From Novosphingobium hassiacum (GTDB taxonomy: Bacteria; Pseudomonadota; Alphaproteobacteria; Sphingomonadales; Sphingomonadaceae), in assembly GCF_014196055.1 (NCBI RefSeq), contig NZ_JACICY010000004.1, forward strand, positions 124,065-188,064: a DNA stretch of 64,000 nucleotides. The letters are read 5' to 3'. Of the stretch, positions 1-9,288 are shown piece by piece; within the stretch, counting starts at the first letter, position 1, and every line of letters starts with the position of its first letter. The notes under the pieces are model-generated. The model was given only the letters and a program-made list of their open reading frames with translations. It was not told where the DNA came from and searched no databases. A program made the translations under genes and the position numbers.

Positions 1-1
1 C

Positions 2-481
2 AAGCTGGACCTGACGCGATCGACTCGCTTCCCCAATGGACGCCATCCGTCCGACCCGGTGGTCGACATCCTGCTCGCCACCCTGCTGCTGGACATGAAC
101 GTCACCGGCCAAGGCCCGAACACGCTTGCAAACGTACCGTTAGACCCACCGAGCAACGACAAGTTCTTCCTGCTGACGTTCCCCTTCCTGCCCACGCCGA
201 ACGGTAGTGCGCAGGTCGCCAGCGGCACTGGCTCTGGTTTCAACTTCCGCACCGATCCCGATTCCGCTTACGTCAGCGTCGATCGCATGGGCAATCCGGC
301 CATCGCCACGGCGCTGGTCGGCTCGTCCAAGAAGAACTCCTTCAACGACGACACACCCGCAAGCGATGATGTCGGCGACAAGTACTATGCCGAATACATC
401 AGCGAGTTGAACAAGTTGTTCGGGCTGATCGGCGACGATGTCGAAGGGCTGGGCCTCAAAATCTGCTCCGACAAGACCTGA
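2..481 (+). CDS. DUF4331 domain protein, C-terminal part (cut by window edge)
   Basis: The reading frame is open from the left edge and ends at a TGA, so only about 159 C-terminal residues are seen. The motif NGRHPSDPVVDILLA followed by a conserved Asp/Asn-rich tail is typical of the C-terminus of DUF4331 proteins, a family of secreted proteins with no established biochemical role. It lies 20 bases upstream of a TPR gene and then a HupE/UreJ-like gene on the same strand, so the three probably form one operon. The N-terminus, where a signal peptide would be expected, is outside the window. Family assignment is from remembered motif similarity. Confidence 0.75.
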   Translation, partial: KLDLTRSTRFPNGRHPSDPVVDILLATLLLDMNVTGQGPNTLANVPLDPPSNDKFFLLTFPFLPTPNGSAQVASGTGSGFNFRTDPDSAYVSVDRMGNPAIATALVGSSKKNSFNDDTPASDDVGDKYYAEYISELNKLFGLIGDDVEGLGLKICSDKT

Positions 482-501
482 ACACTGCGGGAAACACCAG
501 A

Positions 502-1854
502 ATGACGCAAGCAACCGAGCGGCGCGCCCGCTGGCCATGGTTGCTGCTCGCGGCCGTGCTGCTGATCAGCGCGGCCGCGATCGGATTCGACAAGTGGAAG
601 GCACGTCAGGGTCCGCCCGACCCTCTGCCTTCGCAGATCCAGCCCGCATTCGGCCCGCGCAATCAGCTCGAACTGGAACAAGCTGCGGTTGTCGGTGTCG
701 ATGGTGCACGCACCCGCCTTGCGCTCGGCCCGGAGCAGTGGCTGCGGCAGGAAACGCTCGCCCGCGCGCTCGTCCGCCATTTCCGCGCAACCGGCAACTA
801 CGCCGACCTTGCCGAGGCTGACCGCCTGCTCGATGCCGGCATTGCTGGCTCCCCGTTTCCCGCAGGTCCCAGCCTTAGCCGCGCAGAAACCTCGCTGCTG
901 GTTCACCGGCTCGATGCCGCGAACAAGGGCCTGGAACGCTTTTTCGCGCAAGTCGGCGAACCCGACTCGGGCGAATCCGCCGGCGCTTGGAGCATTCGCG
1001 GCGACATCGCTTTCCAGCGCGGCGACATGAAGGCCGCGCGCCTCGCCTACGCCCGTGCCGAGGAATACGACAACAACGCCGCCGTCGCCCTGCGCCAGTC
1101 GATGCTGGCCTTGCGCAGCGGCGACGCCGACATGGCACGGCGGCGGGTGAACGCGATCCTGCGCGCGCCGAAACTCAACCGCTGGGTAAAGTCGCAGGTC
1201 GCACTGCAACGCACCACGATCGCCTATGCCACCGGCGATTGGCAGGCTGCCGGAACATGGGCGCGCTTTGCCGACGGGTTCTTTCCCGGTAACCCGCTGG
1301 CGCAGGCCTACGTCGCGCAGACGCAGGCGCTGGATGGCGACGTGAATGGCGCGGTCAAACGCTATGAAGCTATCGTCGCCAAGGCCCCCTTGCCCGAGAT
1401 CATGGACGCGCTGGCGTTCACTTTGCGCCTGCAGGGGCGTGGGCCAGAGAGCCGCGCATGGGCCGCAAAGGCCGGGGTGATCTGGGCCGAACGCTATCGG
1501 CTTTTGCCTGAGGCAGCAGCCGCGCACCTGGTCGAGCACGAACTTGCGCTGGGTGATCCCCGCCTGGCGCTGCCCATCGCCAAGGCCGATGCGCTGCGAC
1601 GGCCCCATGGGGCGAGCCTGACGCTACTTGCCCGCGCGCAACTGCTGACCGGGGACGCCAAGGGCGCACTTGCCACGTTGCAGCGCGCCGAAAAAACCGG
1701 CTGGCGCAGCGCTGGCCTGTACCTGGCGCTGGCCGACGCTCACGCCGCTCTGGGCGATGACGATGCCGCCAAGGATGCGCGCGCCGAGGCGCTCGACCTC
1801 AACCCCAGGGCGACCGACCCGGCGAGCCGCTTCATCTGGTTCGGCCACGACTGA
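502..1854 (+). CDS. TPR-repeat protein with N-terminal membrane anchor
   Basis: This 450-aa protein starts with a short basic segment and one hydrophobic helix (about residues 12-28), so it is probably anchored in the inner membrane with the rest periplasmic. The remainder is Ala/Leu-rich helical repeats with TPR spacing (for example around residues 160-200, 230-300 and 370-430). It should act as a protein-protein scaffold; no catalytic motif is visible. It sits between the DUF4331 gene and the HupE-like gene, with only 4 bases to the next start codon, so it likely serves the same unknown process. The ATG at 502 follows a GGGAAA ribosome-binding-like stretch. Confidence 0.75.
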   Translation: MTQATERRARWPWLLLAAVLLISAAAIGFDKWKARQGPPDPLPSQIQPAFGPRNQLELEQAAVVGVDGARTRLALGPEQWLRQETLARALVRHFRATGNYADLAEADRLLDAGIAGSPFPAGPSLSRAETSLLVHRLDAANKGLERFFAQVGEPDSGESAGAWSIRGDIAFQRGDMKAARLAYARAEEYDNNAAVALRQSMLALRSGDADMARRRVNAILRAPKLNRWVKSQVALQRTTIAYATGDWQAAGTWARFADGFFPGNPLAQAYVAQTQALDGDVNGAVKRYEAIVAKAPLPEIMDALAFTLRLQGRGPESRAWAAKAGVIWAERYRLLPEAAAAHLVEHELALGDPRLALPIAKADALRRPHGASLTLLARAQLLTGDAKGALATLQRAEKTGWRSAGLYLALADAHAALGDDDAAKDARAEALDLNPRATDPASRFIWFGHD

Positions 1855-1858
1855 GCCG

Positions 1859-2965
1859 ATGCTGCGTGCGGTACTGATCCTCCTGCTCGCGCTGATGGCA
1901 ACGCCTGCGCTAGCCCATCTCACCCCCAACTCCGAGATTCGGCTGGACTTCGCACCCGGCGCGGTGAAGGCCGACGTGGTCGTGCCGCAAGCCGAGTTCG
2001 GCTATGCCACCGGCCTTGCCACCGACAACCGCCCCGAGAGCCTCGACCGCGCAAAGGCGCGCATTCTGACCGACATGGCTGTGCTCGCACGCGATGGCCA
2101 GCCATGGCGCATCGCGATCGACCGCATCGCCTTTGAACAGATCGCAGGGCCGCCCGACCTGCACGTCTCGCTGACCCTGACCCCGCCGACCGGCGCTTCC
2201 GACCGGACGTTGCGGTGGCGCTGGCACGTAGTGACGCGTGAGGCACCGTCGCATTTCGCACTGCTGCTGGTCGATGGCGATCTGGCCGGCGGCCTGCGCG
2301 GTGACCGTGAATTGGTCGGCGCACTGACTGCGACCCGGCCCGAACTCGCGGTCGAGCGCGGTCATGCCAGCCTTGGTGGGTTGTTCGCCAATGCCTTCCG
2401 GCTGGGCGCGCACCACATTGCGGAGGGTTACGATCACCTCCTGTTCCTGCTGGCGCTGCTGCTGCCTGCTCCGTTACTGGCCGCGAGAGGCCGCTGGACG
2501 GTCCCGCGCGGGCCGCGCCAAACGGCAAAGCATCTCGCCTGGATCGTCAGCGCGTTTACGCTGGGCCATTCGACCACGTTGATCCTTGCCGCTTTCTTCG
2601 GCGTCCATCTGCCAGCGCAGCCAGTCGAGGCTGGCATTGCGCTTTCGGTGCTGGTCTCGGCGATACACGCGGCGCGGCCGCTCTTTCCGGGCCGCGAGCC
2701 GGTGGTGGCTGGCCTTTTCGGTCTGGTCCATGGCCTCGCCTTCGCCACGCTGATCAGCAATTTCGGGCTGGGGGTGACGACCCGCGCGACCGCGATCCTG
2801 GGGTTCAACCTTGGCATCGAGGCGGTGCAGCTTGGCGTGGTACTGGTCGCCCTGCCTGGGCTGGTGATGCTGGCGCGGTGGCGGCATGGGGCCAAAGTCC
2901 GCGTCGTGCTGGCAATGCTTACCGGAATTGCCGCCCTTGTGTGGTTGACGCAGCGCCTGGGGTGA
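1859..2965 (+). CDS. HupE/UreJ-family membrane protein
   Basis: The 368-aa product begins with a clear signal peptide (hydrophobic core then PALAH), followed by a periplasmic domain of about 150 residues and a C-terminal half with about six membrane helices. The motif HHIAEGYDHLLFLLALL at the start of the membrane part is the hallmark of the HupE/UreJ type-2 family, whose His/Asp residues are thought to handle a metal ion such as nickel. No urease or hydrogenase gene is nearby, so the substrate is unknown. The frame is open further upstream, but the ATG at 1859, four bases after the TPR gene's stop, gives the signal peptide and is preferred. Confidence 0.75.
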   Translation: MLRAVLILLLALMATPALAHLTPNSEIRLDFAPGAVKADVVVPQAEFGYATGLATDNRPESLDRAKARILTDMAVLARDGQPWRIAIDRIAFEQIAGPPDLHVSLTLTPPTGASDRTLRWRWHVVTREAPSHFALLLVDGDLAGGLRGDRELVGALTATRPELAVERGHASLGGLFANAFRLGAHHIAEGYDHLLFLLALLLPAPLLAARGRWTVPRGPRQTAKHLAWIVSAFTLGHSTTLILAAFFGVHLPAQPVEAGIALSVLVSAIHAARPLFPGREPVVAGLFGLVHGLAFATLISNFGLGVTTRATAILGFNLGIEAVQLGVVLVALPGLVMLARWRHGAKVRVVLAMLTGIAALVWLTQRLG

Positions 2966-3014
2966 TCCCCAACTGGACAAGCCGCCCTCCGCGCCGTTAC
3001 GACAGGGTGAAGGG

Positions 3015-4130
3015 GTGGCGATGAAATCGGACGGCGAACTCTCGGCGCTGACGCAGGGTGCGAATTCCGTGCTCGGCTCGCCGTTGCGCATGCTGACCGG
3101 CACGCTGATCTACGAATTGGCGGTGTTCATCGTCTCCACCTGCGGTTTTCTGTTTGCAGGCTGGCCGATGGGCGATGCCAGCTACATGGTGCTGCTGACG
3201 ATCTTCTCGGTCGGTTACGGCGAGATCCGGCCGGTCGATACCACGTTCCTGCGGCTGTGGACCAGTGGCACGATCATTCTGGGATGCACCGGTATGATCG
3301 TGATGACCGGTGCGCTCGTGCAGGTCTTCACTCTCTTTCAATTTCGTCGCCTGTTGGGGCTGGACCGTATGATGACTGAAATCGACAAGCTTGAAGGTCA
3401 CGTGATAATCTGCGGCTACGGCCGCATCGGCGTCCAACTGGCCAAGGCGCTGACCGAAGCCAAACGCCCGTTCATGATCCTCGAACGCGACGTCGCCAAG
3501 GCTGAGGATGCCAAGGCGCAAGGGTTCCTGTGCATGGTCGGCGAAGCGACGCACGAGGAAACCTTGAAGGTTGCAGGCATCGCTCGCGCCACGGTGCTAG
3601 CCAGCGTCCTGCCCGACGACGCGGCGAACGTGTTCATCACGCTCTCCGCCCGCAACCTCAACCCGAAGATCGAGATCATCGCACGTGGCGAGGCGCCGAC
3701 GACCGAGAACAAGCTGTTCCACGCAGGCGCTGACAAGGTGGTCATGCCGACGCACATCGGGGCCGAACGGATCGTCGAGATGATCTTGTACCCCGTCACC
3801 GGAAGCTTGCTGGGCGAAGACGGCGAGATGGCATCGGTCCGCCGCAACCTCCACGATTTGGGGCTGGACCTCGAAGTGGTCGAAGCCCTGCCCGGCGGCG
3901 CGCTGACCGGAGAGACCGTCGGCGAGGCCGAACGCCGCGGCAACGGTGCATTCTTCGTCGTGCAGGTCGATCGCAGCAGCGGCCAGTCGATCGAACATCC
4001 CGGCGAAGACGTAACGATCGAGGCGGGCGACCGGATCATGCTGGTCGTGCGCGGCAGCCGCCTGTCAGCAGGCGCGGTGTTCAGCGCGGCCAAAGCACCG
4101 GTCAGGCACGGTCGCACGTTTGTATCTTGA
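3015..4130 (+). CDS. potassium channel with TrkA-N/TrkA-C (RCK) domains
   Basis: The 371-aa protein has two membrane helices (about residues 30-50 and 80-110) around a pore loop whose selectivity filter reads TIFSVGYGEIRPV, a variant of the canonical TVGYGD. A Rossmann RCK (TrkA-N) domain follows, with the nucleotide-binding motif GYGRIG near residue 135, and then a TrkA-C domain (about 280-360). Family knowledge implies a ligand-gated K+ channel of the inner membrane, opened by nucleotide or ions at the RCK ring. It stands alone 49 bases after the HupE-like gene and may have its own promoter. Confidence 0.85.
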   Translation: MAMKSDGELSALTQGANSVLGSPLRMLTGTLIYELAVFIVSTCGFLFAGWPMGDASYMVLLTIFSVGYGEIRPVDTTFLRLWTSGTIILGCTGMIVMTGALVQVFTLFQFRRLLGLDRMMTEIDKLEGHVIICGYGRIGVQLAKALTEAKRPFMILERDVAKAEDAKAQGFLCMVGEATHEETLKVAGIARATVLASVLPDDAANVFITLSARNLNPKIEIIARGEAPTTENKLFHAGADKVVMPTHIGAERIVEMILYPVTGSLLGEDGEMASVRRNLHDLGLDLEVVEALPGGALTGETVGEAERRGNGAFFVVQVDRSSGQSIEHPGEDVTIEAGDRIMLVVRGSRLSAGAVFSAAKAPVRHGRTFVS

Positions 4131-4164
4131 CGGGTGTCGCAAGGCCCACCGATAGCATGGAGCG

Positions 4165-4425
4165 ATGAGCAAAAAGCGTCGCTACCTTACCGCAACGATG
4201 CCCGACGGCTACGTCAAGCGGATTGGCCCGACCGCTGACACCTTCACCCACTACTGGCGGATCGTCGCTACGCTCGAAAACGGCAAGACCGAGGTATTCT
4301 GGGGACACACGCGCTCACTTGCCGAAGCCAGGCGCAAGCGCGCACCAGCAGATGAGGCCGCGCGCAGCAGAGGTTGGACGAGTTTCATTTTCGAAATCGC
4401 CGAGCTGTCCGAAGAACCTGCCTAG
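4165..4425 (+). CDS. small conserved-type hypothetical protein
   Basis: This encodes 86 residues with a basic start (MSKKRRYLTATMPDG), an aromatic central segment and a final acidic helix. No signal peptide or known motif is visible. Codon use matches the genome, and the stop codon overlaps by four bases the stop of the convergent PEPC-like gene, which supports it being a real gene. Function unknown. Confidence 0.55.
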   Translation: MSKKRRYLTATMPDGYVKRIGPTADTFTHYWRIVATLENGKTEVFWGHTRSLAEARRKRAPADEAARSRGWTSFIFEIAELSEEPA

Positions 4426-7205
4426 CCATGCGCGCCGAAGTAGTTGGCGATCGCCACCGCAATCCGAATGTTCAGCGCATGCGCCCGTTCGATCGGATCG
4501 ATGAAACGCGCGCGGACGGCGCCATAACTTTCGCCGCGATGGTCCGGGTAGTCGGTCGCCTCGTCCACCGCGAAGTCGGTGATCTCGGGTTCGATTACCG
4601 GATATGCGCGGCGGAGTTGAGCCAACGCATCGTCCACCCGCAGTGACAGCACCATCTCCAGCACGTCCTCGCGGCTGACGTCGTTTGAGCGGGCGAAGGG
4701 CGGGACCTGCACCGCGCGGATGAACATGTGCATCAGCAGCGCAAGGCGCACCGATTGCAGCAGTCCGATATTGCGGCGGTCGGCATCCTGCGCGGCGTCG
4801 CGGCCCTGCTTGTGCCCGGGCACCAGCGAGAGCAGACGATGCAGCTTCATCCAATCGACCCGCAAGCGCGAGGTCAGGCGGCGGAACACGCCCGCGCGGT
4901 CGTCCTTGGTCAGGTATTCCGCCAGCGCAAGACACGATCCTTCGAGCGCGGTTTCGGTGCCGCGATAGGGTCGGCTGGCCCAATAGGCCGAATTGAACAG
5001 CTCGCCATGCGCGGCCACGGTCTTGATCGAGGCGATGCCGTTGGCGGCGCGCAACAGGCGGACAAGCTGGTTGCCGCGCTGGGAGTTGCCGAGCAGTTCG
5101 GCGACCGACTCCATCTCCTCGCCCGCCGCCGTGCCCGCGCCCGCGATCACGTTGACCGGGTAGCCGATCTGCTGGAGGATCGCGTTGTGCGGGATCGCGC
5201 GGATCTGGCGCAGGCTCATCGTGCGGTCCGCGCCGACATCGGACTGGCGGCGCGAGACGCGGCTGCCGGTGGCCTTGAGCAAACCCAGCCCGAACGCGGT
5301 CAGCGCGCGCGAATAAGTAGCGCTCTCAAGATGTTCGCGCTGAACCCGCCGGATCGAGCGATAGAAGTCGAGGCTGAGGTCGGTGCGGTCATAGAACGGG
5401 TCGTTCTCACCGTTCGCAGGTATCTCCGCTTCGGCTTCGGCGATGCGCGTGAGCGTTGCCAGTGCGAGTTCATCGTTGCGGAAGAACAAGTAGCCATCGC
5501 CGCCCTGGAAGCTGACTTCGGGTTCGAGCACGATGCCGGCCTTGGCGAAACGTCCGCGCGCCCAGCGTGACAGTGGCCAGGTCAGGCGGTCGGCAAAGCC
5601 CGAAGGATGCGCGCCACGGCCCATCGATTCACCGTGCGTATCGAAGATCAGCGCGGCGACATCGGTCAATCTATTGGCCTTCATCGCCTCGGCAAGGCGG
5701 CCCTGCAGGCGCTCGATGGCGAGCGCGGCGGGCAATTGGCCCATGAAGCGGCCCGCGTCGGAAAATCCGGTCTGGATCGACACACGACCCCGGACTCGCG
5801 CATAGGCGCGATACGCATCCTCGGCCAACAGCGCCTCGAGAAAGCGGCCGCCGTGTTCCAGCGCAGTCTCGGTCTCGAACAGCGGCGATACGTCAACCTT
5901 GCCTTCGATGCCGAACAGGCGCGCAAAATAGAGCGCGGCGAGCACGGTCTGCGGCTGTTCGCATTCGGCGATCAGCATGCGGATCGGCGCATCGGCGTCG
6001 ATATGCTGAAGGATCTTGGCCATGACCAGGAACTGGCGCATCGCCGTGCTGGTCTCGATTGCCAAGGCGCCGAAGTTCACGCGTAGGGGCTTCACCTCGG
6101 CCAGAATTTCGCGCAGCTTCGACAGCGCGCTCTTGCTGCCGAGGTCGAGCGTACCATCCGGGTCGATCCGTCGGCGCAGCGCGTTGTGAAGCTGCGAGGC
6201 GTTCACGCGGAAGTGGATCCAGCCAAGCCCCAGCCCATCTGCGCGCATCGCAGCGGCGAGCGTTGCCAGCGGGATCGCTTTGTCTTCGCCCGCAGTTTTC
6301 GCCTCGGCCTGCAATGCCTCGATCAGTGGCGTCAGGCTGAGCAGCTTGGCGGGATCGTCGGCTGAAAGGCGGTTGGCGGCGGCGCTGAGCGCGTCGGCGG
6401 CTTCGAGATCGGACGAGAACAGCTCGGCCATCTCGGCGGAGTGGGTCTGGGCCGCGTCGAGCGTGGCGAGCAGCTCATGGGTGTCGTCGATCGCCCGCAA
6501 GGCGGCCGCGTAGCTCGCCAGACGCTTCGCCTTTTCGCGCAGGCGGAAGGCGATTGAGGTGGTCCAGCCGATATCGGTGCGGCCGTCCATGTCGTAGCCG
6601 ACCCACGTGGCGAAGCGGAACGGCAGCGGCCGGAAATCGAGCCAACGGCCCGGCCAGCGCTGGCGCGCGTGGGCAAGCAGCGTCGCATTGATCTTGTCGC
6701 GCGCTGCGGCGGCGCGTTCGATCGCGCCGGTCACCTCTGTGTGTTCGAATTCCAGGGTGATCTTGGGGCCGGCCGAGGGCACGGTGCACACGGTCGATGC
6801 CTTGGGATCTTCCTGCAAGGCCGCGGTTGCGACAGCGTCGGACTGCGCGGGGCTGAGCAGGAACGTCGGATGCGCGGTGAACACGGAATGGAGCAGGGGC
6901 TTTTCCCAGCGCGCGCGGAATTCCGAAAAACCAGCCTCTTCGGGGTTGATCGCGGCGATGCGCGACAGGTTTTCGACCGTGTCGGTCGGCGCGATCAGGC
7001 GGCGCAGGCGCGCAGCGCGGCTTTGCAACGCTTCGCATTCGAGTTCTGCGACCAGCCCGTCGATGTCATTGAGGTCGAGCGTCCCGCCTTCGAGCTGGCG
7101 CGACAGGTCGTGGCTCAACTGGAATACAGGGTTGAAAAGGGGCGTTTCCGCCGTGCGCTCATGGAGTGATTGCAACCTGGTCCTGAGCTTGGCGACCGTC
7201 TTCAT
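4422..7205 (-). CDS. divergent phosphoenolpyruvate carboxylase-family protein
   Basis: The 927-aa protein has the length and motif order of bacterial PEP carboxylase, which makes oxaloacetate from PEP and bicarbonate. TAHPT is at about residues 110-114, a WVGYDMDGRTD segment resembles the WMGGDRDGNP motif, SPLFET matches the PLFET motif, and TGFSD echoes GYSDS. However, the mobile-loop motif HGRGGSIGRGG is reduced to HGESMGRG (about 524-531), the Glu after TAHPT is Phe, and QGE reads QGGDG. It is therefore either a lineage-specific PEPC or a related enzyme with altered chemistry. The ATG at 7205 is chosen over the GTG at 7211 because it sits at normal spacing from an AGGGGA sequence. It is followed at 7228 by the KDPG aldolase gene end, same strand. 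Confidence 0.7.
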   Translation of the reverse strand: MKTVAKLRTRLQSLHERTAETPLFNPVFQLSHDLSRQLEGGTLDLNDIDGLVAELECEALQSRAARLRRLIAPTDTVENLSRIAAINPEEAGFSEFRARWEKPLLHSVFTAHPTFLLSPAQSDAVATAALQEDPKASTVCTVPSAGPKITLEFEHTEVTGAIERAAAARDKINATLLAHARQRWPGRWLDFRPLPFRFATWVGYDMDGRTDIGWTTSIAFRLREKAKRLASYAAALRAIDDTHELLATLDAAQTHSAEMAELFSSDLEAADALSAAANRLSADDPAKLLSLTPLIEALQAEAKTAGEDKAIPLATLAAAMRADGLGLGWIHFRVNASQLHNALRRRIDPDGTLDLGSKSALSKLREILAEVKPLRVNFGALAIETSTAMRQFLVMAKILQHIDADAPIRMLIAECEQPQTVLAALYFARLFGIEGKVDVSPLFETETALEHGGRFLEALLAEDAYRAYARVRGRVSIQTGFSDAGRFMGQLPAALAIERLQGRLAEAMKANRLTDVAALIFDTHGESMGRGAHPSGFADRLTWPLSRWARGRFAKAGIVLEPEVSFQGGDGYLFFRNDELALATLTRIAEAEAEIPANGENDPFYDRTDLSLDFYRSIRRVQREHLESATYSRALTAFGLGLLKATGSRVSRRQSDVGADRTMSLRQIRAIPHNAILQQIGYPVNVIAGAGTAAGEEMESVAELLGNSQRGNQLVRLLRAANGIASIKTVAAHGELFNSAYWASRPYRGTETALEGSCLALAEYLTKDDRAGVFRRLTSRLRVDWMKLHRLLSLVPGHKQGRDAAQDADRRNIGLLQSVRLALLMHMFIRAVQVPPFARSNDVSREDVLEMVLSLRVDDALAQLRRAYPVIEPEITDFAVDEATDYPDHRGESYGAVRARFIDPIERAHALNIRIAVAIANYFGAHG

Positions 7206-7227
7206 CCGCACGTATTCCCCTGTCTTT

Positions 7228-7842
7228 TCAACGCCCCAGCGCTACCGCTTCGCGTGCGGCCGCTTCGATTGCGGCTTCATCCGGAATGCCCTTGCCGACG
7301 ACCCAGCTTCCGCCGACGCAAAGCACCGGATCGAAGCTGAGCCATTCCGGCGCAGTGGCTGGCGTGATCCCGCCGGTCGGGCAGAAGCGGCATTGGTAGA
7401 ACGGGGCGGCGAGCGCCTTGAGCGCGGGAAGCCCGCCCGATGTCGAGGCCGGGAAGAACTTGAAGTGCGTGAGGCCGAGGTCCATCCCGCGCATGATGTC
7501 TGCGGCAGACGCGATTCCAGGAAGGAATGGGATGCCGGAGGCTACTGCGGTCTTACCAAGGTTCTCGGTCAGGCCGGGCGAGACGACGAATTCGGCGCCG
7601 GCATCGACTGCTGCCTTGAACTCTTCGGGGTTGGTCACGGTGCCTGCACCGACGATCGCGCCTTCGATCGCCTTCATTGCGTGGATCACGTCGAGCGCGG
7701 CAGGCGTGCGCAGGGTTACTTCGAGGACGCGCAATCCACCTTTGACCAGCGCACGCGCGATTGGCAGCGCGTGGTCCACATCCTCGATCACCAGCACGGG
7801 TATGACCGGCGCGGTGCGCATGATGGATTCGATCGGCTTCAT
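7228..7842 (-). CDS. eda: 2-dehydro-3-deoxyphosphogluconate aldolase / 4-hydroxy-2-oxoglutarate aldolase
   Basis: The 204-aa protein is a class I KDPG aldolase, splitting 2-keto-3-deoxy-6-phosphogluconate into pyruvate and glyceraldehyde 3-phosphate in the Entner-Doudoroff pathway. The Schiff-base lysine motif HFKFFPA, the early VLEVTLRT motif with its catalytic Glu, the GAGTV motif and the FCPTGGI phosphate-binding loop are all present. The start is placed at MKPIES (7842); a further ATG lies six codons upstream. It is transcribed toward the PEPC-like gene, with 22 bases between them. Confidence 0.92.
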   Translation of the reverse strand: MKPIESIMRTAPVIPVLVIEDVDHALPIARALVKGGLRVLEVTLRTPAALDVIHAMKAIEGAIVGAGTVTNPEEFKAAVDAGAEFVVSPGLTENLGKTAVASGIPFLPGIASAADIMRGMDLGLTHFKFFPASTSGGLPALKALAAPFYQCRFCPTGGITPATAPEWLSFDPVLCVGGSWVVGKGIPDEAAIEAAAREAVALGR

Positions 7843-7938
7843 GGCGTCTCCGTTGCGCAACCTGAATGGATGCGAGGGCTTAACGCGACTCAGCCGTATT
7901 GTGCACCTGCTAACGCAAGGCGCATAGCTATTCTTGCG

Positions 7939-9288
7939 TCAGATTGCCGAGCTGAACTGCTTGGGGCCTGCCCGGTACGCATCGAAGACGGCCGCGATCG
8001 AGCGGGCGTAGGGTTCGCTCCCCGCAAGCAGGACCAGAGTTTGGCCGTCGAGTTTGGCAAGGCCGCGGCAGAGGAACGGTTCGAGACGGTCGCCATTGGC
8101 GGCAAGCAGATCGGCATCGACGGTTGCGCGGTTGCGGCAAAGCAGGCCGTCGATGATCGCGCCGCGCCGCAGGTCGTCGGCGGTGCGCGCGACGCCCTTG
8201 CGCCCGGTCAACTTATCCGCCCCCAACAGCATGCGATAGCGCCCGGCGTTCTTTTCGTTCTGCACGAACAGCGCCGGAAAAGCGCTGATCGACGATGCGC
8301 CAAGCCCGATCAGTGCCGGTGACTGATCCTCGGTGAACCCTTGAAAATTGCGGCGCAGCGTGCCGTTGCAGTTGGCGAGCGCAAGATCGTCGCCGGGAAG
8401 CGCGAAGTGATCGAAGCCGACCGCATCGTAGCCTGCCCCGACCAACCGTGCGTACCCTTGCGCCGCCATCGCAAACCGCGCGCGCTGGTCGGGCAGTTCG
8501 CTGGCGTCGATGCGCTGCTGGCGCGGGATCATGTGTGGGACATGGGCATAGCCGAACAACGCGATGCGGTCCGCACCCATAGCGATTGCGCCGTCGAGCG
8601 TTTCTGCGAGCACGGCTTCGTCCTGAAACGGCAAGCCGTACATCAGGTCGAAGTTGATCGAACCGACCCCGGCCTTGCGCAACCCCTCGACCGCGCGCTC
8701 GATCTGGTCCCGCGGCTGTACGCGGCCGATGGCCGATTGCACGCGCGGGTCGAGCGTCTGGACGCCGAGGCTCGCCTTGATCACGCCGATACCGCGAATG
8801 GCGAGCAGCCAGTCCGGTTCAAGCCCGCGCGGGTCGAGTTCGATCGAGACCACGGGCGCGGCAAGACGGAAGTTGACGGTCAGCCGGTCGACCAGCCGCA
8901 CGAAATCGGTCGGCTTGATCGCGTTGGGACTGCCGCCACCGAACGCGATGCGCGTGATGCGCACCGAGGGATCGAGGTTGCGCGCAACCACCTCGATCTC
9001 GTGATGCAACGCTTCGAGATAGGACGCCAGCCGCTGGACCTTGTTGGCCGCGCCGGTGTTGCAGCCACAGTACCAGCAGATCTGTTCGCAGTATGGAATG
9101 TGGAGGTAGAGCGAAACCGGCCCGCGTAGCGCTTGCAGAGCGTCGCGCTGGCGGTCCTCGAAGCTTTCCTCGACGAACTCGGCGGCAGTCGGATAGCTGG
9201 TGTAGCGAGGCACCGGGCGTTCAAGCAGTTCGGGGTAATATTGCCAGCCCGCTTGGATTTCGGGCCGGGCAAGGACGTCAGGCTGCAT
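7939..9288 (-). CDS. hemN: oxygen-independent coproporphyrinogen III oxidase (radical SAM)
   Basis: The 449-aa enzyme makes protoporphyrinogen IX from coproporphyrinogen III without oxygen, using a radical SAM [4Fe-4S] cluster. The ligands are C67, C71 and C74 in YCEQICWYC, and GGGSP follows. The start is placed at MQPDV (9288), preceded by AGGAAGA at proper spacing, although the frame is open upstream. Its first ten bases overlap the end of the small Cys-protein gene, so hemN is probably the last gene of the cbb3 oxidase operon. This couples haem supply to low oxygen. Confidence 0.93.
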   Translation of the reverse strand: MQPDVLARPEIQAGWQYYPELLERPVPRYTSYPTAAEFVEESFEDRQRDALQALRGPVSLYLHIPYCEQICWYCGCNTGAANKVQRLASYLEALHHEIEVVARNLDPSVRITRIAFGGGSPNAIKPTDFVRLVDRLTVNFRLAAPVVSIELDPRGLEPDWLLAIRGIGVIKASLGVQTLDPRVQSAIGRVQPRDQIERAVEGLRKAGVGSINFDLMYGLPFQDEAVLAETLDGAIAMGADRIALFGYAHVPHMIPRQQRIDASELPDQRARFAMAAQGYARLVGAGYDAVGFDHFALPGDDLALANCNGTLRRNFQGFTEDQSPALIGLGASSISAFPALFVQNEKNAGRYRMLLGADKLTGRKGVARTADDLRRGAIIDGLLCRNRATVDADLLAANGDRLEPFLCRGLAKLDGQTLVLLAGSEPYARSIAAVFDAYRAGPKQFSSAI

